Below are positions 1 to 7,473 of a stretch of 17,396 nucleotides of DNA, one piece after another. The first letter of the stretch is position 1. Every line of letters begins with the position of its first letter. The position numbers were made by a program, and so were the translations under genes. This DNA is from Rhodobacteraceae bacterium UBA6273 (GTDB lineage Bacteria > Pseudomonadota > Alphaproteobacteria > Rhodobacterales > Rhodobacteraceae), in contig DJUV01000104.1 in NCBI GenBank assembly GCA_002440625.1, forward strand, positions 1 through 17,396. The letters are read 5' to 3'. The notes beneath the pieces were generated by a model. That model worked only from the letters and a program-made list of their open reading frames with translations. It was not told the DNA's origin and searched no databases.

Positions 1-49
1 CGGATTGAAAATCCGCGTGTCGCTGGTTCGATTCCGGCTCTGGGCACCA
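1..49 (+). tRNA. tRNA-Phe(GAA), 3' part only
   Basis: The window opens inside a tRNA. The anticodon arm reads CGGA-TTGAAAA-TCCG, which places GAA (Phe) in a seven-base loop after the conserved T33. A T arm follows (GCTGG-TTCGATT-CCGGC), then the 3' acceptor strand TCTGGGC, discriminator A and an encoded CCA at 47-49. The D arm and 5' acceptor strand lie off the left edge. An integrase gene pointing at this end starts its stop codon 32 bp downstream, so the tRNA 3' end is the probable attachment site of the region to the right. Confidence 0.93.
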
Positions 50-80
50 CTTAACACCCTGAAATCGCTAGCTTTTGTTT

Positions 81-908
81 TCATTCCGATATCTCTTTCG
101 GTTTGGGTTTGACGCTTTTGGCGGAAGGTTTGACAATTTGCGCCCGCCGCGCGTTCTCGGTTTCGAGAGTCGCCATCGTCTCGCGGTTCTTGGCCGCAAT
201 GTTGGCGGACCGCGAATAGTGCCGCGCCATGGACAGGGTTTTCTGACCGAGGAGGTCGGCGATGCGACGTTCGTCGAGCCCCGCCTCGCGCAGGGTGGTG
301 GCGACGGTGTGGCGCAGGCCCTTGAGGGTGAGGCCGGGTTGGATCAGCCCTTCGGCCTCCAGCCCCGTCTTGAAGCGGTGCCAGACGGTGGAGAAGCCGT
401 TGTAGGTCCATTGCTCGCCACGTGAATTGGCCAGCAAAGCGGGCGCATCGTGCTGCGGCGCCTGCTTCAGGGCCGCGTGCAGCGTCGGGCCGATAGGAAT
501 GGCGACTTCGACGCCGGTCTTGCCCCGCACGCCCCAGATGGTTTCGCCATCGATCTGGTCGCGCCGCAGGTTCAGCGCGTCGGACGGATCGAGGCCAGTG
601 TTCATAAGCATGCCCAGCACAACCTTCACATGCGGCGGCGCATGCGGAAGGACGGTGTCGCACTCCTCCGGCTCCCATGGCCGGTTGCCTCCGGCGCTAC
701 CCGCATCACTCGCGATCGAGAAGGTTGGGGCATCGAACTCGTTGACCAGTGGGCTGATCAATGAAGGCCGAAGAACTTGAAGGAGGCGGGCGCAGGGAAG
801 CTTGGGGCTTCTCACGGGAGATAGAGTGCGACAGCGAAACTGGTAATATCCAGCCATGACAACTTTTCCGTTGCGCTTCGACAGGCTTTCGTGCAGCGGT
901 AAGGTCAA
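81..908 (-). pseudogene. Tyrosine recombinase/integrase, probably N-terminally truncated
   Basis: The open frame encodes 275 aa. Residues from about 55 to the end look like the catalytic domain of an alphaproteobacterial tyrosine recombinase: NTGLDPSDALNL (103-114), the beta-hairpin Lys in RGKTG (K130), KGLRHT (196-201), LLGQKT (219-224) and the nucleophile in ARHYS (Y231). The first ~55 residues do not resemble a SAM-like core-binding domain and probably read through unrelated DNA. That leaves about two thirds of the usual 330-400 aa. Measured against the canonical R-K-H-R-H/W-Y set, the first Arg is Asp (D107), the His of HxxR is Lys (K196) and the third-box His is Gln (Q222), while R199 and Y231 remain. 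These changes may belong to a subfamily rather than to decay. The gene faces tRNA-Phe, the usual arrangement for an integrated element. The start is uncertain; the recognisable part is 81 to about 745. Confidence 0.7.
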
Positions 909-931
909 TCAGGTCCGCCCGATCAGAAGAG

Positions 932-1723
932 ATGGCTGGCAAAATGCCGACAAGAACTCCGTCTGCCTCTGCCAAACAGATACAGTGGAAGCCTCTGGAC
1001 CGGGACGACCAGAAGCCGCTTTATCGTCAGATCAAGCATAACATACTGGAACTCATCAAAAACGCGAAGATCGCCGCCGGCGCCAAGCTGCCGTCGGAGC
1101 GGGAGCTGATTGCGAAGTATGATGTAAGCCGGATCACCATCCGCCAGGCGCTGGTCGAACTGGTGCAGGAGGGGCATCTGCAGAGCCAGCCCGGAAAGGG
1201 CTTTTACGTCACGCAAAAGCAGGAACCGCTGGAGCTTCATTCGCTGACCAGTTTTACCGCCGGTGCGCGCAGCAGGGGGATGGAGCCCGGAAGCCTTCTG
1301 CTCGACGCGAAGGTGTTTGCCGCGCCGGTCGAGATCACGCGTGCCCTTTATCTGCCGGAAGCGTCGGAAGTCGTTCTTCTCAAGCGCCTCAGGATGCTGG
1401 ACGGTCTGCCGGTGGCGATCCAGCATGATTGGTTACCGCCTGCCAAATGCCCCGGTCTGCTGGATCTGGATTGGTCGACGGGAAACCACTCGCTTTATGC
1501 CGTGCTGGCCGAGCGCTATCAACTTCATCCGGCAAGCGGCCAGACGACGATCAGCGCCCGGTTGCCCGACGCCGAGGAGCGGCGCCTGTTGAAGCTTGAG
1601 CGCAACTCTGCGGTGCTGATTCTTGACCAGGTCCAGTTCGACAGTGACAGCCAGCCCATCAACGTCTCGACGTCCGTCCATCACCCCAAGCGCCATCCCT
1701 TGAGCATTCACCAGGGCAACTGA
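932..1723 (+). CDS. GntR family (HutC/UTRA) transcriptional regulator
   Basis: A 263-aa protein of normal HutC-subfamily length. The N-terminal winged helix-turn-helix spans about residues 25-93, with LPSERELIAKYDVSRITIRQ (53-72) followed by the wing motif GKGFYV (89-93 at its end). A UTRA ligand-binding domain fills about residues 105-255. UTRA regulators of this kind usually sense a phosphorylated sugar, amino sugar or related metabolite and repress the catabolic operon beside them. It lies 220 bp upstream of the sugar operon in the same orientation, and the repeated ACCAG sites at 1871-1910 are its best candidate operator. ATG 932 sits directly against the AGAAGAG run. ATG 944 (MPTRTP) is an alternative start with more usual Shine-Dalgarno spacing. 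No copy of the ACCAG array was seen before its own start, so autoregulation is not apparent. Confidence 0.9.
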   Translation: MAGKMPTRTPSASAKQIQWKPLDRDDQKPLYRQIKHNILELIKNAKIAAGAKLPSERELIAKYDVSRITIRQALVELVQEGHLQSQPGKGFYVTQKQEPLELHSLTSFTAGARSRGMEPGSLLLDAKVFAAPVEITRALYLPEASEVVLLKRLRMLDGLPVAIQHDWLPPAKCPGLLDLDWSTGNHSLYAVLAERYQLHPASGQTTISARLPDAEERRLLKLERNSAVLILDQVQFDSDSQPINVSTSVHHPKRHPLSIHQGN

Positions 1724-1867
1724 CGCGGCCTGTCCAGTTTTGCTCAACGAATGCAACCTCGGCGCCATAGGATCCGCTGAGGCGTTGCGGGCTGCCGGCC
1801 TTGCGAGCGGGGCCGATTCGCCGCCGCGACGGGGGGCGGTGGCCCTTGTCAGGCATACTGCTCTTAT

Positions 1868-1915
1868 ATGACCAGACATTACCAGTATTGACATGACCAG
1901 ATATTACCAGTATTG
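1868..1915 (+). promoter_or_regulatory. Tandem ACCAG operator repeats at the sugar operon promoter
   Basis: A 23-bp unit occurs twice in direct orientation (1868-1890 and 1893-1915), offset by 25 bp and differing at one base (C1877/T1902). Each unit holds two ACCAG motifs 10 bp apart, so ACCAG occurs at 1871, 1881, 1896 and 1906, all on one strand. The 10-bp step is one helical turn. The repeats surround and overlap the -35 element TTGACA at 1888-1893, as expected of a repressor site. The likely binder is the adjacent GntR/UTRA protein (inference). Confidence 0.7.
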
Positions 1916-1916
1916 C
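1888..1916 (+). promoter_or_regulatory. Promoter of the sugar operon
   Basis: A perfect -35 hexamer TTGACA (1888-1893) is followed after 17 bp by TATTGC (1911-1916), a partial -10 match. Transcription would start near 1923, leaving a short leader before the Shine-Dalgarno (about 1933-1938) and the ATG at 1944. The -35 lies between two repeat units and the spacer covers two ACCAG motifs. Confidence 0.55.
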
Positions 1917-1943
1917 TCGCCTCAACCAGGTACGGGGACCAAG

Positions 1944-3326
1944 ATGAAACTGACTTTGATTGGCGGCGGTGGCGTCCGGGCCCCTCTCTTCGTGACCTCC
2001 GCCCTGCGGCGCGCGGAAAAGACCGGGCTGACCGAGATTTGTCTGCAGGACACCAACGAGAAGAAACTCGATCTCTTCGGGCGGATCAGCCAGGAGGTCG
2101 CGCGGCAGGCGCAGTCGCCGGTGCGGATCACCATGGCCCGGGAAGCGGAGCGTGCGCTTGACGGCGCGAACTATGTCGTGACGACCGTTCGTCCGGGGAA
2201 TGAGGACGGCCGCATCCAGGACGAACGCATCGCCCTTTGTCTTGGCGTGCTCGGCCAGGAAACGACCGGCCCCGGCGGCTTTGCGATGGCGCTGCGAAGC
2301 ATTCCCGTCATCCTGAACTATGCCGAGATCCTGAAAAGGGTCAGTCCGGATGCCTGGCTGTTCAATTTCACCAACCCAGCTGGTCTAGTGGCGCAGGCAC
2401 TACAGGATGCCGGATACACGCGGACCGTCGGTATCTGCGACGGCGCCAACAGCGCGCAGGAAGCGTTGGCCAAGTGGTTCAAGGTGCCGCAGAACGATGT
2501 CCGGGCCGAGGTTTATGGCCTGAACCATCTGTCGTTCACCCGCAGCGCAAGGATTGACGGCCAGGAGGTTCTTCAGCCGCTGCTTGGCGACGACGCATTC
2601 CTGCAGACAACCATCCAGCGGATGTTCGCGCCCGACCTCATTCGCCGCCGCGGAACCTGGCTGAATGAATACCTCTACTACTACTTCTATGCCGAAAAGG
2701 CGGTTGCGGCACTGAAGGCGGACGCCCGGACACGCGGCGAGGAAGTCCGCGACCTGAACGTCAGCCTGATGGAGACGCTGAGCAACATCGACCTTGAAAA
2801 GGACAGCGATACGGCCTTGGCGGCCTACTATGCCTACGAGCGTCGGCGCGGCGCGACCTACATGCACTATGCCCGCGCTGATGCGCCGAGCATGGAAGAT
2901 GCCGACAAGGCGCTGCCCACCGCAGCGGAGGAAGACGACCATGCCGGCGAGGGTTACGCCGGAGTCGCCCTCAATCTGATTGACGCGATGGAGACGGGCC
3001 AGACCTGCTACAGCGGTCTCAACGTCCGCAACGAAGGCGCGATCGAGGGCCTCGCTGATGACGATGTGGTCGAGGTCAGCTGCGAGATCGACAAGGGCGG
3101 TATCCGTCCGTTGAAGATCGGCCGCATGCCGGACGCCCAAAGCCAGCTTGTGCGGAACGTCAAGCGCTACGAGCGTCTTGCCGTCAAAGCCATCCGCGAG
3201 CGGGACCGCGCCGGCGCCGTCGACGCCCTGATGGCACATCCGCTGATCCTGTCCCATTCGCTCGCGGTCCAACTGGTCGACGGGTATCTCAAAGCGCACG
3301 CCCCCTATGTGGGGACCTGGACATGA
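1944..3326 (+). CDS. Glycoside hydrolase family 4 (NAD-dependent, 6-phospho-beta-glucosidase-like)
   Basis: A 460-aa protein of typical GH4 length. The Rossmann motif LIGGGGVRAP is at residues 5-14. ETTGPGGF is at 106-113, NFTNPAG at 141-147, the putative metal-site Cys at C165, and the second metal ligand is the His of GLNH (H195). A Tyr-rich stretch at NEYLYYYFY (241-249) covers the position of the catalytic Tyr in BglT. GH4 enzymes oxidise the sugar at C3 with NAD+, eliminate the aglycone and rehydrate, using a divalent metal; they are cytoplasmic. The overall fit is to the CelF/LicH/BglT branch. That branch has Cys-Asn-x-Pro after the metal Cys, whereas this protein has Cys-Asp-Gly (165-167), so phospho-beta-glucoside specificity should not be assumed. 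Start 1944 has the Shine-Dalgarno ACGGGGA five bases upstream. An in-frame ATG at 1893 lies inside the operator and is unlikely. It overlaps the kinase by ATGA. Confidence 0.92.
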   Translation: MKLTLIGGGGVRAPLFVTSALRRAEKTGLTEICLQDTNEKKLDLFGRISQEVARQAQSPVRITMAREAERALDGANYVVTTVRPGNEDGRIQDERIALCLGVLGQETTGPGGFAMALRSIPVILNYAEILKRVSPDAWLFNFTNPAGLVAQALQDAGYTRTVGICDGANSAQEALAKWFKVPQNDVRAEVYGLNHLSFTRSARIDGQEVLQPLLGDDAFLQTTIQRMFAPDLIRRRGTWLNEYLYYYFYAEKAVAALKADARTRGEEVRDLNVSLMETLSNIDLEKDSDTALAAYYAYERRRGATYMHYARADAPSMEDADKALPTAAEEDDHAGEGYAGVALNLIDAMETGQTCYSGLNVRNEGAIEGLADDDVVEVSCEIDKGGIRPLKIGRMPDAQSQLVRNVKRYERLAVKAIRERDRAGAVDALMAHPLILSHSLAVQLVDGYLKAHAPYVGTWT

Positions 3327-4237
3327 GCGAGGAGGGACACACCGGCTGCGACGTTCTCGTGGTCGGCGAATACTACTTCGATCTGGTGTTCCGGGGTCTG
3401 CCGCGCATTCCTCAGCTTGGCACCGATATCTGGGCGCGCGAATTCGATTGGGCGCCGGGGGGTGCCTATTCGACAGCGCTGGCCCTGACGCGTCTCGGGT
3501 CGCGGGCGGGATGGTGGTGCCGTTTCGGCAACGACGTCTTCAGCCTCATGATCATCGAAGAGGCCTCCAAGGATGGGCTGGATGGCAGCCATTTCATCCA
3601 TGTCGACCATCCGCTGCGGCGGGTCAGCGCTGCATTTTCCTTCACCGAGGATCGCGGTTTCATCAGCTATTCGGAATATCCCGAACCCTTCCCGGTTCGG
3701 GAGGACCTTGAACGGATCAGGCCGCGCGTGCTCATGCTGCAGGGCCTGTCGCTCGATCCGCGATGGCTGGCCCTGATCGAGGCCGCCCGTTCGATGGGCA
3801 TCATCGTCTGCATGGATTGCCAGAACACCGAGGCAACCCTGTCAACACCTGGCATGATCCAGGTACTTCGTTCCGTCGATGTGTTCCTCCCGAACGCGAC
3901 GGAGGCGTGCGCCGTGACCGGCGCCGGGGATGTCGAGGCTGCCCTCGACATCCTTTCGCAATACTGCCGCACAACCGTGATCAAATGCGGCAAGGACGGT
4001 GCTGTCGCCAGGCGCGACGGTGACATCTACCGGGTGCCCGCGCTTCAGGTCGAGGTGTTCGACACGACCGGCGCGGGCGACAGTTTCAACGGCGGCTTCG
4101 CCCACGGCCTGCTCACCGAAAGCGACTTTTCTGACGCTCTCGAACTGGGCGTCATCTGCGGTTCGCTCGCAGTGACGGGCTACGGTGGCCGCAACCTGCC
4201 GTTCAAGGACGAAATCGACCGCTACAGACGCAAATGA
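3323..4237 (+). CDS. PfkB family carbohydrate kinase
   Basis: A 304-aa ribokinase-fold sugar kinase. The N-terminal strand VLVVGEYYFD (11-20) and the double Gly of WAPGGAYS (43-50) are the usual sugar-contact region. PfkB signature 2, DTTGAGDSFNGGF (247-259), carries the anion hole and the catalytic base D253. The family transfers ATP phosphate to a hydroxymethyl or other hydroxyl of a sugar or nucleoside. Since the operon's importer is an ABC system, which does not phosphorylate its cargo, this enzyme is the obvious source of the sugar phosphate needed by the SIS protein or of a phosphorylated GH4 substrate. The ATG overlaps the GH4 stop (ATGA), so the two are translationally coupled. Substrate cannot be read from sequence; glucosamine, another hexose or an Amadori compound are all possible. 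Confidence 0.9.
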   Translation: MSEEGHTGCDVLVVGEYYFDLVFRGLPRIPQLGTDIWAREFDWAPGGAYSTALALTRLGSRAGWWCRFGNDVFSLMIIEEASKDGLDGSHFIHVDHPLRRVSAAFSFTEDRGFISYSEYPEPFPVREDLERIRPRVLMLQGLSLDPRWLALIEAARSMGIIVCMDCQNTEATLSTPGMIQVLRSVDVFLPNATEACAVTGAGDVEAALDILSQYCRTTVIKCGKDGAVARRDGDIYRVPALQVEVFDTTGAGDSFNGGFAHGLLTESDFSDALELGVICGSLAVTGYGGRNLPFKDEIDRYRRK

Positions 4238-4329
4238 AACGGGTGACGCCTGATCGTTGGACGCAGCGCGTGACCCGTCGCGAGAGGCTTCAAAAACCAG
4301 TCCGACGGAACAAACCAGGGAGACCAGAA

Positions 4330-5667
4330 ATGACGGAAATAGAAATGAAATCCGGTTCCTGCCGCGCGAGAAATCGCGGGCCGCGCAAGTTGGTGGCCAT
4401 TGCCCTGTTCGTGGCCCTGCCGCTGTCCCCGGCGCTTGCTCAGTCGCTCACTGTCTGGGACGACTATACCCCGCCGCCGCAGACCGAGGTCATCACCAAG
4501 CTGAACGAACAGTTCCAGGCGGCCCACCCCGGAGTCACGGTCGAGCGCACGGGCCGCTCTTTCGACGACCTCGTCCTTACTCTCAAGCTCACGCTTGCTT
4601 CGGGCGAGGGTCCGATCATCTCGAAGGCCAATCAGGGTGCCCAGGAAATGGGCACGATGGCCAAGCAGAAGAACCTTCTGCCGGTCGATGAATACATTGC
4701 CAAATACGGCTGGGACAAGCGCCAGTCCGACAGCATCCTGGCGCGCGACCGCTGGTCCGACAAGGGTGAGTTCGGGGTCGGCGCGACCTACGGCATTTCG
4801 TCCCTGGGCGAGATGGTCGGTCTTTACTACAACGCCAAGGTGCTGAAGGACGCCGGTATCGACAATCCTCCGGCGACGCTCGAAGAACTGGCCCAGGACA
4901 TCGAGACGCTGAAGGCCAAGGGCACCGTCCCGTTCATGATCGGGACCGCCAAGGGCAACATGTCCTTGCACATGTTTGCAGCGGTTTCGCAGGCGGCCAT
5001 CGGCGCGGCAGACCGCCAGTCCTACGACGATCTCGTCTATGGCCACGGCGGCAGTTGGAACACCGAAGCCAACCTGGCGGCCGTCAAGCAAGTGCAGGAC
5101 TGGGCTGCTGGCGGCGACTTCCTTGATGGCTATCAGGGCATCGCCGAAGATGATGCCGTGCAGCTTTTCATCAGCGGGCAGGGCGCTTTCCTGATCACCG
5201 GCACCTGGCATCTCGGCGAGATGCAGGGCAACCCCGACATTCACTTCATGGCGGTTCCCGGTGCCAGCGGCGTCGAGCATTCGCTCGTGGTTGGCGGCGT
5301 CGATCTGGCCTGGACCATCACGTCGAATGCAAAGGACAAGGCGACCCAGTATCTTGCCGGGGAGTATCTGAACTTCATGGTCTCTGACGAGGCTGCGGCC
5401 GCATGGGCGACTGCGGGCTACCTGCCGGCTGCCGCGCTGAAGGCCGATACGGTCAAGGTGCCGGCTCTGCTCGGTGACGCGCTTGCGGTCTGGAACACCG
5501 CAAACGCCAGCAACTCGCTTGGCCACTATCCGGATTGGGCAAGCCCGACCATGTACAAGACCATGTCGGACAACCTTGCCATCCTTCTGGCTGGCGGCCA
5601 GACGCCGGAGGCCTTCATCGCGGCGGTCGACCAGGACTATCAGGCCTATATGGCCGCGCCGAAGTAA
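4330..5667 (+). CDS. ABC transporter sugar-binding protein (periplasmic)
   Basis: A 445-aa extracellular solute-binding protein of the family-1 (MalE/UgpB-like) type. A signal peptide is clear: basic residues up to RGPRK (16-20), hydrophobic LVAIALFVALPL (21-32), and an ALA site with cleavage expected after A37. The mature part begins with QSLTVWDDYTPPPQTEVITK and contains family-typical stretches such as GLYYNAKVLKDAGID and GQGAFLITGTWHLGEM. There is no lipobox, so it should be free in the periplasm. The frame is open from 4234, but ATG 4330 is chosen because AGGGAGA (4317-4323) sits six bases upstream and the signal peptide follows directly. It would capture the operon's sugar and pass it to the two permeases. 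Confidence 0.93.
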   Translation: MTEIEMKSGSCRARNRGPRKLVAIALFVALPLSPALAQSLTVWDDYTPPPQTEVITKLNEQFQAAHPGVTVERTGRSFDDLVLTLKLTLASGEGPIISKANQGAQEMGTMAKQKNLLPVDEYIAKYGWDKRQSDSILARDRWSDKGEFGVGATYGISSLGEMVGLYYNAKVLKDAGIDNPPATLEELAQDIETLKAKGTVPFMIGTAKGNMSLHMFAAVSQAAIGAADRQSYDDLVYGHGGSWNTEANLAAVKQVQDWAAGGDFLDGYQGIAEDDAVQLFISGQGAFLITGTWHLGEMQGNPDIHFMAVPGASGVEHSLVVGGVDLAWTITSNAKDKATQYLAGEYLNFMVSDEAAAAWATAGYLPAAALKADTVKVPALLGDALAVWNTANASNSLGHYPDWASPTMYKTMSDNLAILLAGGQTPEAFIAAVDQDYQAYMAAPK

Positions 5668-5698
5668 GCCTTAAGCTTCACCTCTCAATGACAACGGT

Positions 5699-5720
5699 CA
5701 CGGCGGTTCCGGCCGCCGTG
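5699..5720 (+). promoter_or_regulatory. Intercistronic hairpin after the binding-protein gene
   Basis: A perfect 8-bp stem CACGGCGG/CCGCCGTG closes over a six-base loop in the 81-bp gap between the binding protein and the first permease. It is followed by a weak T run (ATCTTTTC). Hairpins here in ABC sugar operons commonly protect the upstream mRNA or attenuate reading into the permeases, so that binding protein is made in excess. That role is inferred from position. Confidence 0.5.
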
Positions 5721-5748
5721 CCAATCTTTTCCCGATGGAGCCGGGCCG

Positions 5749-6627
5749 ATGCTACACACCAACAGGTTCGGGAATCTGAAGTACGTGCTGCCGGCGCTTC
5801 TCGTCTACACGGCTTTCGTGCTGCTGCCGATCATCGCGTCGATCGTGCTCGGCTTCACCGAATGGGGCGGTATCGGCATGCCCAAGTTCGTCGGCCTTGC
5901 AAACTATGCCGCCCTGCTCTCGGACCCGATGTTCTTCAAGGCGCTGCGCAACACGGCCGTGCTGATGATCTTCTATGTGGCGCTGCCGCTCTGCATCGGG
6001 CTGGCTCTGGCCGCCGCGATTTCCCACATCCGTCCGGGAGAGCGCATGGCGCTTCGCATGCTCTACTTCATGCCCTATGTGATGCCCTCGGCCGTTCTCG
6101 GCATCATCTGGCGCTGGCTCTACAACCCGATCTTCGGGCCGCTCAATCAGGTTCTGCGCGCCGCGGGCCTTGGGGCGCTGGCCCTGCCGTGGCTTGGCGA
6201 CTTCAACTTCGCCCTTCCGGCGGTGGGCATGGTGGCCACCTGGTACTATGTCGGTTTCTGCATGGCGATCTTCATGGCGGGGTTGCAGCGCATCGACGCT
6301 TCCCTCTTCGAGGCCGCTTCTCTGGAAGGTGCGTCGGGGCAGCAGACCTTTCGCTACGTCACCCTGCCGTCGCTCTTGCCGGAAATACGCATCGTGCTGC
6401 TCTTGACCATCATCGCCTCGATCAAGAGTTACGACCTGATCTTCACCATGACGCGCGGCGGTCCGGCCAATGAAACGCTCGTGTCCAACCTCTACATGTA
6501 CCAGCTTGGGTTCGAGCTGAACCGCTACGGCTATGCCTCTGCCGTCGCGGTCATCGGCGCGATCTTCATTCTGGTGGTCAACGGGATCGTCCATCGCTTC
6601 CTGCCAACCGATGGAGATAGCGCATGA
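5749..6627 (+). CDS. ABC sugar transporter permease, MalF/UgpA-like
   Basis: A 292-aa inner-membrane protein with about six hydrophobic segments, the first at roughly residues 11-34. The EAA loop that docks on the ATPase reads EAASLEGASGQQTF (188-201), with the conserved Gly at 194. NxTRGGPANETL (beginning near 233) is a usual motif of this family before the last helix. GGAG at 5737-5740 provides a Shine-Dalgarno about eight bases before the ATG. It overlaps the second permease by ATGA, so the two subunits should be made together as the heterodimeric channel. Confidence 0.92.
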   Translation: MLHTNRFGNLKYVLPALLVYTAFVLLPIIASIVLGFTEWGGIGMPKFVGLANYAALLSDPMFFKALRNTAVLMIFYVALPLCIGLALAAAISHIRPGERMALRMLYFMPYVMPSAVLGIIWRWLYNPIFGPLNQVLRAAGLGALALPWLGDFNFALPAVGMVATWYYVGFCMAIFMAGLQRIDASLFEAASLEGASGQQTFRYVTLPSLLPEIRIVLLLTIIASIKSYDLIFTMTRGGPANETLVSNLYMYQLGFELNRYGYASAVAVIGAIFILVVNGIVHRFLPTDGDSA

Positions 6628-7448
6628 ACACCCGAAAGCCCGCCGACCAACTGATGCGTGCCGTGCTGTGGCTCTTCGCCATTCTGACGGTGGCGCCCTT
6701 CGCGCTTCTGGTCCTGACATCGCTGAAAAGCCGCGAGGATCTTCTTGCCGGCGCCTTTGTCCTGCCCGCGCGTCCGCATTTCGAGAACTATGTCAGCGCA
6801 TGGGTGGATGGCCTCTTCGGGACCTATTTCCTGAACTCGGTCATCGTCGTCGTGCCGGTGATCGTCCTCAGCGTCGTTCTGGGCACGCTCTGCGGTTTTG
6901 CCTTCGCCTTCCTCAAGCTGCCGGGCAAGCCGCTGCTCTTCGGGATGCTGCTTGTCGGCATGATGGTCCCGACCGAGGCGTTCATCATCCCGCTTTACTA
7001 CGAATTCCGCTGGCTCGGGCTCATCAACACCTACTGGGCGCTGATATTGCCGCAGGTCGGCATGTCCATCCCGTTCGTGACGCTCTTCATGACAAGCGCC
7101 ATGCGGCAGTTGCCCAAGGATCTGGTCGATGCGGCGGTCGCCGACGGAGCCTCGCCCTTTCGCGTGCTGCGCTATGTCATCGTGCCGCTTCTCGGGCCTG
7201 CGGCGTCCACGATGACGTTGTTCCTGTTCATCTGGACATGGAACGAATTCATGATCCCGCTGATCCTTGTCCAGGATGACGCAAGGCGCACACTGCCAAT
7301 CGGCATGCTGTTCTTCCAGGGCAAATATACCATCGACATCCCGATCCTGACCGCCGGCGCCGTCATCACCCTGCTTCCCATCATCATCGTCTACTTCTTC
7401 TTCCAGCGGAAATTCATCCAGGGCCTGACGGCCGGGGCGGTCAAGTAA
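6624..7448 (+). CDS. ABC sugar transporter permease, MalG/UgpE-like
   Basis: A 274-aa second permease subunit. A first membrane segment lies at about residues 14-33, followed by the periplasmic stretch typical of MalG-type partners (FVLPARPHFENYVSAW, 45-60). The EAA loop is DAAVADGASPFRVL (169-182), with Gly at 175. The C terminus RKFIQGLTAGAVK matches the family's usual end (FIxGLTxGAVK), showing the gene is complete. Its start codon overlaps the stop of the first permease, and the ATPase gene begins 25 bp later. Membrane partner of the binding protein and ATPase in this operon. Confidence 0.92.
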   Translation: MNTRKPADQLMRAVLWLFAILTVAPFALLVLTSLKSREDLLAGAFVLPARPHFENYVSAWVDGLFGTYFLNSVIVVVPVIVLSVVLGTLCGFAFAFLKLPGKPLLFGMLLVGMMVPTEAFIIPLYYEFRWLGLINTYWALILPQVGMSIPFVTLFMTSAMRQLPKDLVDAAVADGASPFRVLRYVIVPLLGPAASTMTLFLFIWTWNEFMIPLILVQDDARRTLPIGMLFFQGKYTIDIPILTAGAVITLLPIIIVYFFFQRKFIQGLTAGAVK

Positions 7449-7473
7449 TGCAGGTCTCCAAGGGCACGCGCAG

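Noticed and set aside
706..975. Minus-strand 89-codon frame as the missing integrase N terminus
   Set aside because: Its translation does not resemble a recombinase core-binding domain, and it overlaps the start of the GntR gene on the other strand.
1893..1943. Upstream in-frame ATG that would extend the GH4 protein by 17 residues
   Set aside because: It lies within the operator repeats and upstream of the probable transcription start, and it lacks a ribosome site. ATG 1944 has one and begins directly with the Rossmann strand.
4222..5526. Long minus-strand open frame of 434 codons
   Set aside because: It is antisense to the binding-protein gene, whose product has a signal peptide and family motifs. 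Long antisense frames are expected at this GC content. The same applies to minus frames at 2400-3299, 5752-6720 and 6531-7505.
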